64,000 nucleotides of DNA from Lelliottia sp. JS-SCA-14 (GTDB lineage Bacteria; Pseudomonadota; Gammaproteobacteria; Enterobacterales; Enterobacteriaceae), in NCBI RefSeq assembly GCF_035593345.1, contig NZ_CP141606.1:4526001-4590000 (forward strand), written 5' to 3'. Under the pieces are notes generated by a model. The model searched no databases and was not told where the DNA came from. It was given only the letters and a program-made list of their open reading frames with translations. The position numbers and the translations under genes were made by a program. This document shows, piece by piece, positions 43,482-52,417 of this stretch; within the stretch, counting starts at the first letter, position 1; each line of letters opens with the position of its first letter.

Positions 43482-44380
43482 GGAGCTGGGCTCACGGTTT
43501 GTTGATAGCCAAGCCAGCCTTCACGGCCAGCCATTTCATCACGAACAATTTTCCCGACGGGTAAGGTACTGAGGTCGTCAGGCAACAGCTCGCTTAACGG
43601 GCAAAACTGAATGTCTTCCTGCGCGGCCAGCTGCAGCAGCGCGGCGAAGTCCTGCTGATACGCAATCCCCTCCACTTCGGCGTGGATGGTGTAGACCGGC
43701 GTACCGGTATCGCGGTGGATGCAGTCGAGAATATAGCGGTTAAAATTCTCCGCCGTCACTTCCCGCCCGACCACTTCATCCCAGGTCGGGAGCGTGACCG
43801 GGATTTGCACGGTACCGAACCGCGATTCGCCGAGCTGCGGCAGAAATGGCCCGCTGCCGCGGCAGTCGCTGTTATAGCGAAATTTAAACGGCTCTTTGGC
43901 GCGAACGACGCGCTGATCCGCCCGCCAGCCCGCCACCGCCGAGCAGTGGACCGGCTTGCCGAGGATGGCTTCCAGCTCCATCAGACCGCGTTCGACTTCA
44001 CGGGTCAGACGGGGGATTTTCCACACCCCGCTCCAGGCCTGCCAGGCGTGATGATCCCAGGCGTGCAGCCCGACTTCATGGCTCAGGGCTGCGGCGCGGA
44101 TCACCTCTTCGTTCCCCGCACCAATGCGTTTTCCGGGCCAGGCGGTGCCTGCCAGCAGGATATCCCAGCCGTAGAGGGAGGCCGCGCGCGAGCGCAGCAT
44201 TTTCATCAGAAAGGTCGGTTTAAACAGGCGCCACAGGTGGCGCCCCATGTTGTCAGGCCCGACGCTGAAGAAAAAGCTAGCGCGCACCTGGTGCTCGCTC
44301 AGCAGTTCCAGCAGGCGTGGCACGCCGTCGCGGGTGCCACGAAAGGTATCGACATCAATGCGTAAACCGACTTTTTTCAT
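43478..44380 (-). CDS. arnD: ArnD, Ara4FN-phosphoundecaprenol deformylase
   Basis: Polysaccharide-deacetylase-fold enzyme that removes the formyl group from the undecaprenyl-linked sugar, making transfer irreversible. The N-terminal [19 protein letters not shown] holds the catalytic/metal Asp residues, and [12 protein letters not shown] the metal His residues. It has 300 residues (E. coli 296). Overlaps arnA and arnT by 4 bp. Confidence 0.97.
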   Translation of the reverse strand: MKKVGLRIDVDTFRGTRDGVPRLLELLSEHQVRASFFFSVGPDNMGRHLWRLFKPTFLMKMLRSRAASLYGWDILLAGTAWPGKRIGAGNEEVIRAAALSHEVGLHAWDHHAWQAWSGVWKIPRLTREVERGLMELEAILGKPVHCSAVAGWRADQRVVRAKEPFKFRYNSDCRGSGPFLPQLGESRFGTVQIPVTLPTWDEVVGREVTAENFNRYILDCIHRDTGTPVYTIHAEVEGIAYQQDFAALLQLAAQEDIQFCPLSELLPDDLSTLPVGKIVRDEMAGREGWLGYQQTVSPAP

Positions 44381-46359
44381 GATGCCTGTTCCGTCAGCTC
44401 CACGGTGCGCAGGAAGAAATCGAGCGTTTCGTCGATGGTCTGAACCATATCCACCGTCGGCGTCCAGTTCAGGCAGCGTTTCGCATTGCGGATGCTCGGT
44501 TTGCGGTGCTCAACGTCCTGATACCCTTTGCCATAATAGCTGCTGCTTTCCACTTCGCGGAAACCGGCGAACGGTGGGAAACGGTCGCGCAGCGGATGGC
44601 GCTCGAAGCTTTCAAGCAGCATTTCGGCCAGCTCGCGGATGCTCGCTTCGTTCTCCGGGTTGCCGATGTTGATGATCTCCCCGTCGCAGCGCCCGTCTTT
44701 GTTCTCGATGATGCGGAACAGGGCTTCGATGCCGTCGCTGATATCGGTGAAGCAGCGTTTCTGTTTGCCGCCTTCGATCAGCTTAATCGGCGAGCCTTCC
44801 ACCAGATTGAGGATCAGCTGGGTGATGGCTCGCGAGCTGCCAATGCGCGCCGCGTTCAGGTTATCGAGGCGCGGCCCCATCCAGTTAAACGGACGGAACA
44901 GGGTGAAGCGCAGATTCTCTTTTTCGCCGTAGGCCCAGATCACGCGGTCCAGCAGCTGTTTCGATACGGAGTAAATCCAGCGCTGTTTGTTGATCGGCCC
45001 GACGACCAGGTTCGAGGTGTCTTCGTCGAACACTTTGTCGGTGCACATGCCGTACACTTCCGAGGTGGACGGGAAGATGATGCGCTTGTTGTACTTCACG
45101 CAGTCGCGGATGATTTTCAGGTTCTCTTCAAAATCGAGCTCGAAAACGCGCAGCGGGTTACGGGTGTATTCGATCGGCGTGGCGATGGCCACCAGTGGCA
45201 GCACCACGTCGCATTTCTTGATGTGGTATTCGATCCACTCGGAGTGGATGCTGATGTCCCCTTCCACGAAATGGAAGCGCGGGCAGTCGAGGAAACGGCT
45301 GATCGCATCCGAACCAATATCAAGGCCATAGATTTCGTAGTTGTCGTCTTTCAGCAAACGTTCGGTCAGGTGGTTACCGATAAAGCCGTTCACGCCGAGG
45401 ATCAGCACGCGGGTGCGGCGCTTCAGGGCCACAAACGGGGCGCTGGTCACCAGTGCGCCGTTCACCAGGCCTAAGGACTGCGCCAGCTGCGTGCCCGGCA
45501 TATAGACGCCGTTTTCCGTCTGCCCGGTGACGATCTCCAGCGCCTGTTCGCCGCAGGCGATAATCAGCGGGGAAGCAGAAATAACGGTGCCCGGTTTCGC
45601 CGCAGGAATGTCGGCGCGCACGCGGGATTTCCAGACGATAAATTTACTCGCCCCGACGTAAGCCACCGCACCCGGCCACGGATCGGTCACCGCGCGCACC
45701 AGGTTGTGGAGTTGTGCCGCCGGTCTGGTCCAGTCGAGACGCCCGTCTTCCGGAGTGCGACGGCCAAAACAGGTGGCTTCGCTGTGATTCTGTTCAATCT
45801 CTTTAATCGTGCCCTCACGCAGGGCAGGCAGGGCGTCGCGCAGTAATGTCTGCGCCGCGGCACACAGCTTGTAATGCAGGGTCAGGGCGGTGTCATCCGC
45901 TTCAATACCGACCCGCTGCTGGGCGGCAATCGCCCCGGCATCGGCGCTTTTCACCATCCGGTGCAGCGTCACGCCGGTTTCCGTTTCGCCGTTCACCAGC
46001 ACCCAGTTCAGCGGCGCGCGACCGCGGTATTTCGGCAGCAGGGAACCGTGAAGGTTGTACGCCCCGGCGGTCGCGGCGCTGAGGATCTCATCGCACAGCA
46101 GGTTGCGGTAGTAGAACGAGAAAATCACATCGGGCGCGAGTTTCTGGATGCGGTCCACCCACAGCGGATGGTTCACGTCATCGGGCGCGTACACCGGGAT
46201 TTCACGCTCAGCGGCGATACGCGCCACGGAGCTAAAGAAGTGGTTCTCGCCCGCGGTATCCGGGTGAGTGAAAATAGCGGCGATGTCATAACCCGCTTCC
46301 AGAAGGGCTAACGTGCCCGTACATCCCATATCGTGATAGGCAAAAACAACGGCTTTCAT
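44377..46359 (-). CDS. arnA: ArnA, bifunctional UDP-Ara4N formyltransferase / UDP-GlcA decarboxylase
   Basis: Two-domain enzyme of 660 residues, the E. coli length. Residues 1-300 are the 10-formyl-THF-dependent transferase, with [18 protein letters not shown] (catalytic Asn/His). Residues about 315-660 are the NAD-dependent oxidative decarboxylase, with [10 protein letters not shown] and [10 protein letters not shown] (Tyr/Lys). Both halves are intact. Overlaps arnC and arnD by 4 bp. Confidence 0.97.
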   Translation of the reverse strand: MKAVVFAYHDMGCTGTLALLEAGYDIAAIFTHPDTAGENHFFSSVARIAAEREIPVYAPDDVNHPLWVDRIQKLAPDVIFSFYYRNLLCDEILSAATAGAYNLHGSLLPKYRGRAPLNWVLVNGETETGVTLHRMVKSADAGAIAAQQRVGIEADDTALTLHYKLCAAAQTLLRDALPALREGTIKEIEQNHSEATCFGRRTPEDGRLDWTRPAAQLHNLVRAVTDPWPGAVAYVGASKFIVWKSRVRADIPAAKPGTVISASPLIIACGEQALEIVTGQTENGVYMPGTQLAQSLGLVNGALVTSAPFVALKRRTRVLILGVNGFIGNHLTERLLKDDNYEIYGLDIGSDAISRFLDCPRFHFVEGDISIHSEWIEYHIKKCDVVLPLVAIATPIEYTRNPLRVFELDFEENLKIIRDCVKYNKRIIFPSTSEVYGMCTDKVFDEDTSNLVVGPINKQRWIYSVSKQLLDRVIWAYGEKENLRFTLFRPFNWMGPRLDNLNAARIGSSRAITQLILNLVEGSPIKLIEGGKQKRCFTDISDGIEALFRIIENKDGRCDGEIINIGNPENEASIRELAEMLLESFERHPLRDRFPPFAGFREVESSSYYGKGYQDVEHRKPSIRNAKRCLNWTPTVDMVQTIDETLDFFLRTVELTEQAS

Positions 46360-47339
46360 GGGTGATTTCCTTCCTGAGAGGATTTGTGTTCCTGACGGAC
46401 AACACGTTGAATAAAGTAGCGCGGACGTGCGCGGACATCGTTGTAGATACGGCCGATGTACTCACCGAGTAACCCCATGCCGACAAATTGTGCGCCGATA
46501 AACATGAACAGCACGGCGAAGAGCATAAAGACCCCCTCCGCCGCCCACTGCGGGCCATAGGCCAGACGCAGAACCACCAGCAGCACAGAGAGCGCAAAGC
46601 CCATCAGGGCAATGATGCTGCCGAAGACGCTGAGCAGACGCAGCGGCGTGGTGGTCAGGCAGGTGATCAGGTCGTACATCAGATTGATCAGGCGCATAAA
46701 GCTGTATTTGGATTCCCCGTGCTCGCGCTCGGCGTGCAGCACCGGGATCTCCGTGGCCTTACGCGCAAAGGTATTGGCGAGAATCGGAATGAAGGTGCTG
46801 CGTTCGTGGCAGTGCAGCATCGCGTCGACGATGTGCCGACGGTAGGCGCGCAGCATGCAGCCGTAATCGCCCATCGCCTTGCCGGTGGTGCGCTGGATCA
46901 GGCGGTTGATAGTGCGCGAGGCCAGCTTGCGGAACACGCTGTCCTGGCGGTTCTGACGCACGGTGCCGACCACGTCATAACCTTCGTCGGCGGTCGCGAC
47001 CAGGCGCGGGATCTCCTCCGGCGGGTTCTGCAGATCGGCGTCTAAGGTAATGATCAGATCGCCCGTCACGTGGCTGAACCCGGCCATGATTGCCGAGTGC
47101 TGCCCGTAGTTGCGGTTCAGCAGCACGGCGACGATGTGGCTGCCGTCAAGCTCAGCGGCTTCGGAGAGCATCATCGCGGAGTCGTCGCTGCTGCCGTCGT
47201 CCACCAGCAGGATTTCATACTCCTTGCCCATGGTGTCGCAGGCGGCGGTGGTGCGGCGAATCAGCTCCGGTAGGCTCTCCTGCTCGTTATAAACCGGGAT
47301 CACCACCGAGACTTTTTTCACAGGCGGCAGACTAAACAT
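46356..47339 (-). CDS. arnC: ArnC, undecaprenyl-phosphate Ara4FN transferase
   Basis: GT2 membrane enzyme that links the formylated aminoarabinose to undecaprenyl phosphate. [31 protein letters not shown] and [13 protein letters not shown] are the nucleotide-sugar motifs; two C-terminal membrane segments follow. I start at ATG 47339 ([11 protein letters not shown]), where AGGA lies 7 nt upstream. This gives 327 residues (E. coli 322); the frame extends 18 codons further into arnB. Overlaps arnB by 8 bp. Confidence 0.94.
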   Translation of the reverse strand: MFSLPPVKKVSVVIPVYNEQESLPELIRRTTAACDTMGKEYEILLVDDGSSDDSAMMLSEAAELDGSHIVAVLLNRNYGQHSAIMAGFSHVTGDLIITLDADLQNPPEEIPRLVATADEGYDVVGTVRQNRQDSVFRKLASRTINRLIQRTTGKAMGDYGCMLRAYRRHIVDAMLHCHERSTFIPILANTFARKATEIPVLHAEREHGESKYSFMRLINLMYDLITCLTTTPLRLLSVFGSIIALMGFALSVLLVVLRLAYGPQWAAEGVFMLFAVLFMFIGAQFVGMGLLGEYIGRIYNDVRARPRYFIQRVVRQEHKSSQEGNHP

Positions 47340-48480
47340 GTCCATGTCCTGCAAGCTGATGGAGCGCGGTAATGACGCGGGTTGTGTCGTCATGAGTCAT
47401 ATCCGGGAAAAGAGGGAGTGAACAGATGCGTGCGCTGTTCCATTCGGTGTTCGGTAAGGACACGTCCGGGAACCGCTCGCGGTAATATTTTTGCGTGTGG
47501 GCCGCGCGGAAATGCAGGCCGGTGCCGATGCCCTGGGCTTTCAGGGCTTCCATCAGCGCGTCGCGGGTGATGCCGCACGCCGCTTCGTCCACGCGAATGA
47601 TGAACAGATGCCAGGCGTGCAGATGCGGCCAGGCCGGTACGCTCAGGGGCTTGAACGGCGTGTCGGCAAGCTCCAGCAGATAGCGGCTGGCAATCTCCGC
47701 GCGGCGGCGGTTGGCATTGCCCAGCTTGCCGAGCTGCACCAGGGCCAGCGCGGCGTTGATATCGGCGAGGTTGTACTTAAAACCGGGGGAGATCACTTCG
47801 GCCTGCGGCGCGCGACCGAGCGTCTGGCGGTCGAATGCATCCACGCCGAGACCGTGGAATTTGAGGCTGCGAATGCGCTGCGCCAGCTGTTCGTCATCCG
47901 TCACCACGAGCCCGCCTTCTGCGCAGGTCATGTTTTTGATGGCGTGGAAGGAGAAAATCGCCGTTCCCTGCCAGCCGACGTGACGGCCTTTGTAGTACGT
48001 CCCGGCGGCGTGGGCGGCGTCTTCGATCACCGGAATGCCGTGGCGTTCACCGATGGCGCGAATAGCGTCGATATCCACCGGGGCTCCGGCGTAATGCACC
48101 GGAATAATGGCTTTGGTGCGCGGTGTGATGGCCGCTTCGACAGCCTCCGGCGTGACCATCAGGTTATCGCGATCGACGTCGATCATCACCGGCGTGGCAC
48201 CCAGCAGCACGATCATATTCAGCGTTGACACCCAGGTCAGAGACGGGGTGATCACTTCATCCCCAGGACCGATGCCCAGCGCCATCAGGGTGACGTGCAT
48301 TCCGCCCGTGGCTGAACTGACGGCAATCGCGTGGCGGTTTCCCGTCAGGGTACAGAATGCCTCTTCCAGCGCCTGATTCTTCGGCCCGGTGGTGATCCAG
48401 CCAGACGCCAGAACGTCCTGCAGAGCGGCAATTTCTTCCGCGCCCATCGACGGGCGTGAAAAAGGCAGAAAATCACTCAT
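47332..48480 (-). CDS. arnB: ArnB, UDP-4-keto-pentose aminotransferase
   Basis: PLP enzyme that makes UDP-L-Ara4N from the 4-keto sugar with glutamate as donor. The Schiff-base lysine is in [15 protein letters not shown] near residue 190. The ATG at 48480 ([13 protein letters not shown]) has AAGGA upstream and gives 382 residues; the open frame extends 39 bp upstream. First gene of arnBCADTEF. A PmrA-box-like repeat lies about 150 bp upstream. Confidence 0.96.
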   Translation of the reverse strand: MSDFLPFSRPSMGAEEIAALQDVLASGWITTGPKNQALEEAFCTLTGNRHAIAVSSATGGMHVTLMALGIGPGDEVITPSLTWVSTLNMIVLLGATPVMIDVDRDNLMVTPEAVEAAITPRTKAIIPVHYAGAPVDIDAIRAIGERHGIPVIEDAAHAAGTYYKGRHVGWQGTAIFSFHAIKNMTCAEGGLVVTDDEQLAQRIRSLKFHGLGVDAFDRQTLGRAPQAEVISPGFKYNLADINAALALVQLGKLGNANRRRAEIASRYLLELADTPFKPLSVPAWPHLHAWHLFIIRVDEAACGITRDALMEALKAQGIGTGLHFRAAHTQKYYRERFPDVSLPNTEWNSARICSLPLFPDMTHDDTTRVITALHQLAGHGHV

Positions 48481-48993
48481 TATTAATTTCCTTGCGATAT
48501 TATTCTTAACGGTCGTCACGGCAGTTCACCGAATAGTGCGGGATGCTTTTTAAATAAAGACGAAATAAAATCTAGTCATAGCGTCATTAATGTCAACAAT
48601 GCCTCAATAACGCCAAAGTAATCTTCTTTTCTTAGGAAAGAATTAAGAGACGGAGAGTGAAAACATATCGACATGAAACGATAGCGACAAAAAACCTTAA
48701 TCAACAGTAGCTTAGAAAATGCCTGCGCGTGATAAATTTGTGTGACAATGCTCACGTCATGTTAAGAATATATTTCAGTCGCCCACCGGATAAAAGTAAA
48801 CGAACGTTTAACAGATCCAAAAAACCTTGTTTTCGTTTAAATAAATGCGAAGTGAGTCGGAACTTTTCATTCTCGACGATTGTCGTTTTTATTTAATATT
48901 GCCGGTTAAAAGCAAGAATAGCTGAGGTCATCGAAGGGCCCGTGAACTGCTACGCTTTAGGGTCTGAACTTTACTCATCATAAGGAACAGCCT
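48481..48993. other. arnB / short-chain dehydrogenase divergent intergenic region (513 bp)
   Basis: Strongly AT-rich DNA without a supported gene. It must hold the arn promoter (leftward) and the promoter of the dehydrogenase (rightward). A PmrA-box candidate is at 48631-48647; several GTTTA words occur near 48804-48837 but not at the 11-bp phase of a PhoP box. Confidence 0.5.
48631..48647 (-). promoter_or_regulatory. PmrA-box candidate upstream of arnB
   Basis: On the minus strand CTTAAT-TCTTT-CCTAAG fits the PmrA direct repeat YTTAAK-N5-YTTAAK with one mismatch in the second half. Distance to the arnB start is about 150 bp. PmrA control of arn is established in Salmonella and E. coli; the site itself is a pattern match only. 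Confidence 0.5.
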
Positions 48994-49788
48994 ATGAAAA
49001 TCGATCTGACGGGAAAAGTCGCACTGGTCACGGCGTCTACCGGCGGCATTGGGCTCGCCATTGCGCGCGGGCTGGCGGAAAGCGGTGCGGAAGTGATCAT
49101 CAACGGGCGCAGCGCGGAGTCGGTGAATAACGGCATTCAGCAGCTCCAGCAGGCGGTGCCTGGCGCACAGGTGCGGGCGACCATCGCCGATCTCAGCTCG
49201 TCCGAAGGCGTGGAGTCGGTGCTGAAGGTGGCATCGAACGTCGACATCCTGGTGAACAACGCCGGAATTTACGGGCCGGAGGATTTCTACGCCACCGACG
49301 ATGACACCTGGGATCGCTACTGGCAGACCAACGTGATGTCCGGCGTGCGCCTGTCGCGCGCCCTGCTGCCGGGAATGGTGCAAAAAGGCTGGGGTCGGGT
49401 GGTGTTTATCTCGTCTGAATCGGCATGCAATATTCCAGCGGACATGATCCACTACGGCGTGACGAAAACGGCCCAGCTGTCGCTGGCGCGCGGTCTGGCG
49501 AAATTTGTGGCGGGCAGCGGCGTGACCGTGAACAGCGTCCTGCCGGGGCCGACGATGTCGGACGGATTCGCGGCGATGATGAAAGATGAGATGGAGAAAA
49601 CGGGCAAGTCGCTCGAACAGCTGGCGAAAGAGTTTGTCATGGCCAACCGCCCGACGTCGGTGATTCAGCGCGCATCGACCGTGGAAGAGGTCGCCAATAT
49701 GGTGGTGTATGTCTGTTCAACGCAGGCCTCCGCCACCTCCGGCGCGGCATTGCGCGTGGACGGTGGCGTGGTCGACGACATTATTTAG
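48994..49788 (+). CDS. Short-chain dehydrogenase/reductase, substrate unknown
   Basis: Classical SDR of 264 residues. The cofactor motif TASTGGIGLAIARGLA (14-29), NNAG near 88-91 and the catalytic Ser-Tyr-Lys set (FISSESA, YGVTK) are intact. NGRSAESV after beta-strand 2 suggests NADP(H) preference. AAGGA lies 7 nt before the ATG. It is monocistronic and converges on the peptidase gene with a 4-bp overlap. The genomic context does not point to a substrate. Confidence 0.85.
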   Translation: MKIDLTGKVALVTASTGGIGLAIARGLAESGAEVIINGRSAESVNNGIQQLQQAVPGAQVRATIADLSSSEGVESVLKVASNVDILVNNAGIYGPEDFYATDDDTWDRYWQTNVMSGVRLSRALLPGMVQKGWGRVVFISSESACNIPADMIHYGVTKTAQLSLARGLAKFVAGSGVTVNSVLPGPTMSDGFAAMMKDEMEKTGKSLEQLAKEFVMANRPTSVIQRASTVEEVANMVVYVCSTQASATSGAALRVDGGVVDDII

Positions 49789-50312
49789 GCATTGCTGCCC
49801 GTCACCCGGCGGGCGGTAATGAAGTGCGAGTGCCAGTAGTTGTTCGCCAGCGTCGAGACCGTCACGCCCTGACTGGTTGAGGCGTGAATAAACTGGTCGT
49901 GGCCAATATACACGCCGACATGGCGGCGGTGCGGCCCGGTCTGGAAGAAGATCAGATCACCCGCTTTGAGGCGGTATTCCGCCACCTGAACGCCACGGTT
50001 GATCTGTTCTCCCGTTGTACGCGGCAGCGACAGATCGGCAGCCTCGCTAAACAGATGTTGCATCAGGGCTGAGCAATCCACGCCGCGGTGCGATGTGCCG
50101 CCCCAGACGTAATGCGTCCCTTTCCATTGTTGATACTGCGCCAGGATGCGGCCCCGCAGCTGGCCCGGTTCCTGATGCTCCAGCGACGTTTTTGCCGGAG
50201 AGAGCGACAGCTGATGCTGATGCGATAACATGGATGCAGGCAGTTCAAAACTGAATGCGGAAAACGAAGCAAAACTTAACAAGAGGGTTGAAAAAAGCAG
50301 TCTAAAGGTCAT
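49785..50312 (-). CDS. NlpC/P60 (C40) peptidoglycan endopeptidase, MepS-like
   Basis: Secreted cysteine peptidase of 175 residues expected to cut murein stem peptides or crosslinks. The signal peptide MTFRLLFSTLLLSFASFSA lacks a lipobox, unlike MepS and NlpC, so the protein should be soluble in the periplasm. The catalytic Cys is in GVDCSALMQHLF, the His in RHVGVYIGHDQFIHAST. LPRTTGEQINRG matches the MepS LPRS/T-x-x-x-Q element. I cannot assign it to a named E. coli gene with certainty. Confidence 0.85.
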   Translation of the reverse strand: MTFRLLFSTLLLSFASFSAFSFELPASMLSHQHQLSLSPAKTSLEHQEPGQLRGRILAQYQQWKGTHYVWGGTSHRGVDCSALMQHLFSEAADLSLPRTTGEQINRGVQVAEYRLKAGDLIFFQTGPHRRHVGVYIGHDQFIHASTSQGVTVSTLANNYWHSHFITARRVTGSNA

Positions 50313-50552
50313 ATCAATTCTAAGCTGTGAGTGAGTTTTTCCTTACCGGTGAGGGGGCAATGGTCCCTCGAATAGGCTTTCGATGCGGTGATAATATAGA
50401 CAGCTCACTTTTCATCCAATCACTGGTTGGTCCAAAAACGGACATTCCAGCCGGGTCGCAACTTTGTGAAAAAAAAGCACGTGATTGAGGGACTGGAAAG
50501 GTAAAGCAGGTAAACTAATGACCAGAATGTGTATTTCAGCTAAGACATCTTT

Positions 50553-51212
50553 ATGACCAATATGATCGCCGATGAGGCAGTGGCAAAATCCCGGGTGCTC
50601 TCCGTTTTTGACTTTGACGGGACGTTGACGCACCACGACAGCTTTATCCCCTTTCTGCGATTTGCCTTTGGTAAACGTTATTTTGCCGGACGTCTGGTGC
50701 GCATGGCGCTGCCGACCCTCCACTGCGTGCGCCGCAAACTGACGCGCGATGAGCTGAAAGAGGTGCTGGTGAAGACCTTCCTGACCGGCGTAGACGAGCA
50801 CTGGCTGCGCAAGCAGGCGGAGCTGTTTTGTGAGAAATACTGGAACAAGCTGATGCGCCCGGCGGGCGTGATGGCAGTGGCGGCGGAAGTGAATTCCGGT
50901 GCGGAGGTGACGATCTGTTCAGCCTCTCCGGCGCTGGTCCTGCAGCCGTGGGCGGATAAGCTCGGTATTAAGCTGATTGGTACGCAGCTGGAAGTGGTGG
51001 ACGGTAAACTGACGGGCCGGATCACCGGACATAACTGTCGCTGTGCGCAGAAGGTCGCGAGACTGGAGCGGGTGTATGGTGATTTGAACGATTACCACCT
51101 GCGCGCCTGGGGCGATACGCGCGGCGACCATGAGTTGCTGGCCGCAGCGCAGGATCCACACTGGCGGCATTTCCATCCGCCAAGAGCGCGGCGTCATTCG
51201 CCGATTAAGTAG
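50553..51212 (+). CDS. HAD-superfamily (subfamily IB) phosphatase, PgpC/YfhB-like
   Basis: Phosphatase of 219 residues with nucleophile motif DFDGTLTHHDSF (Asp20-type DxDGT), the later SASPALVLQPWAD (motif II Ser) and WGDTRGDHELL (motif IV acidic pair). It resembles the TIGR01490 group that includes PgpC, a phosphatidylglycerophosphate phosphatase, but is probably a paralog; substrate unknown. The first ATG is used; an alternative ATG three codons later cannot be excluded. A REP composite follows. Confidence 0.8.
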   Translation: MTNMIADEAVAKSRVLSVFDFDGTLTHHDSFIPFLRFAFGKRYFAGRLVRMALPTLHCVRRKLTRDELKEVLVKTFLTGVDEHWLRKQAELFCEKYWNKLMRPAGVMAVAAEVNSGAEVTICSASPALVLQPWADKLGIKLIGTQLEVVDGKLTGRITGHNCRCAQKVARLERVYGDLNDYHLRAWGDTRGDHELLAAAQDPHWRHFHPPRARRHSPIK

Positions 51213-51220
51213 TCGGTATC

Positions 51221-51308
51221 GCCGGGTGGCGGCTTCGCCTTACCCGGCCTACAACACTTTTTCCCTCTCCCTGTGGGAGAGGGCCGGGGTGAGGGCATCA
51301 GGCCGCAC
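51221..51308. repeat. REP plus CCCTCTCCC palindromic unit
   Basis: REP GCCGGGTGGCGGC...ACCCGGCCTAC (51221-51252) is followed by CCCTCTCCCTGTGGGAGAGGG with tail GGTGAGGGCATCAGGCCGCAC (51263-51308). The tail enters the 3' coding end of the TerC-family gene and provides its stop codon. Confidence 0.85.
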
Positions 51309-52323
51309 GTTTCCCAGGGAACACCACACTCGCAATAATCCCCAACGCCAGCACACCCAACACCACAAACAGGCTCATGTTCGCGGAGATGTTATACCCG
51401 TGATGCCAGAAGTGGTCGGTGGCATTCAGCCCTAGCTTGAACGCCACGAAGAACAGCAGCAGCACCACGGATTTCTCCAGATGGACCAGATACTGTTTCA
51501 TCGCTTCCAGCACAAAGTAGAGCGTACGTAAGCCGAGGATCGCGAACATCATCGCGCTGTAAATGATCAGCGGTTCACGGCTGACGGCGATAATCGCCGG
51601 TACCGAATCGAAAGCAAACATCACGTCCGACAGCTCCACCACCGCCACGCACAGCAGCAGCGGCGTCGCGTAGCGCTTCGCTTTCTTCACGCGGCCCACC
51701 ATCACATCCTGGTTTTCCGGTTTTTCCAGCTCAGCATCCACCTCTTTCTGGGTCAGCAAAAACTTGTTGCTGCTGATCTTCGGCCACACCGGATAGAAGC
51801 GTTTCACCAGGCGATACGCCAGATGGTGGGAATAGTCTTCCACTTCGTCGCTCTCTTCGTTACGACGGAGCATCATCAGCGCGGTCCAGCCGACCACCAG
51901 CGCAAAAACCACTTCCACATACGGGCCCAGACTCAGCAGGCTGGTGCCGATCGCCACGAAAATTCCGCGGAACACAATCGCCCCCAGCACACCCCAGTAG
52001 AGCACGCGGTGACGATATTTATCCGGCACGCCGAACCAGGCGAAAATCGCCATCATCACGAACAGGTTATCGACCGACAACACCTCTTCCAGCGCATAGC
52101 CGGTGAGGAACAGGCTCGCCATTTCGGCGCCATGGTGAACGTACAGGAACCCGGCAAACGCCATCGCCAGCATGACCCAGAAAATGGACCACATCACGGC
52201 GCTTTTCAGCGAGACAGGTTTGTCGTGACGATGCATGAAGAGATCGATAAACATCGCCCCCACCGCCATCACCACAAATACAACGACGGTTTCCGTCGGG
52301 AAACCGAGATGAGCAGATGCCAT
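51298..52323 (-). CDS. TerC-family (Alx-like) integral membrane protein
   Basis: Membrane protein of 341 residues in the TerC/Alx/YkoY family, several members of which export Mn(II). About eight hydrophobic segments are visible. The signature acidic residues in membrane segments are present in LEEVLSVDNLFVMMAIFAWF and VVELSDVMFAFDSVPAIIAV. The start at ATG 52323 is supported by AAAGGG 7 nt upstream; the frame extends 40 codons further without homology. It is not a close match to E. coli Alx. The metal substrate is inferred from the family. Confidence 0.87.
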   Translation of the reverse strand: MASAHLGFPTETVVVFVVMAVGAMFIDLFMHRHDKPVSLKSAVMWSIFWVMLAMAFAGFLYVHHGAEMASLFLTGYALEEVLSVDNLFVMMAIFAWFGVPDKYRHRVLYWGVLGAIVFRGIFVAIGTSLLSLGPYVEVVFALVVGWTALMMLRRNEESDEVEDYSHHLAYRLVKRFYPVWPKISSNKFLLTQKEVDAELEKPENQDVMVGRVKKAKRYATPLLLCVAVVELSDVMFAFDSVPAIIAVSREPLIIYSAMMFAILGLRTLYFVLEAMKQYLVHLEKSVVLLLFFVAFKLGLNATDHFWHHGYNISANMSLFVVLGVLALGIIASVVFPGKRAA

Positions 52324-52417
52324 TACACAACCCTTTTGATTACAAAAAACACACCATGCAGAATTGAAAAAAACCAACAAAGTTAAAATGGGCCGTTCCC
52401 GGCCCCAATCCAGTTTA

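Noticed and set aside
52324..52417. Possible yybP-ykoY manganese riboswitch before the TerC-family gene
   Set aside because: The 94-bp leader has only the terminator-like GGGCCG/CGGCCC hairpin of the upstream channel gene; the conserved yybP-ykoY loops are not visible.
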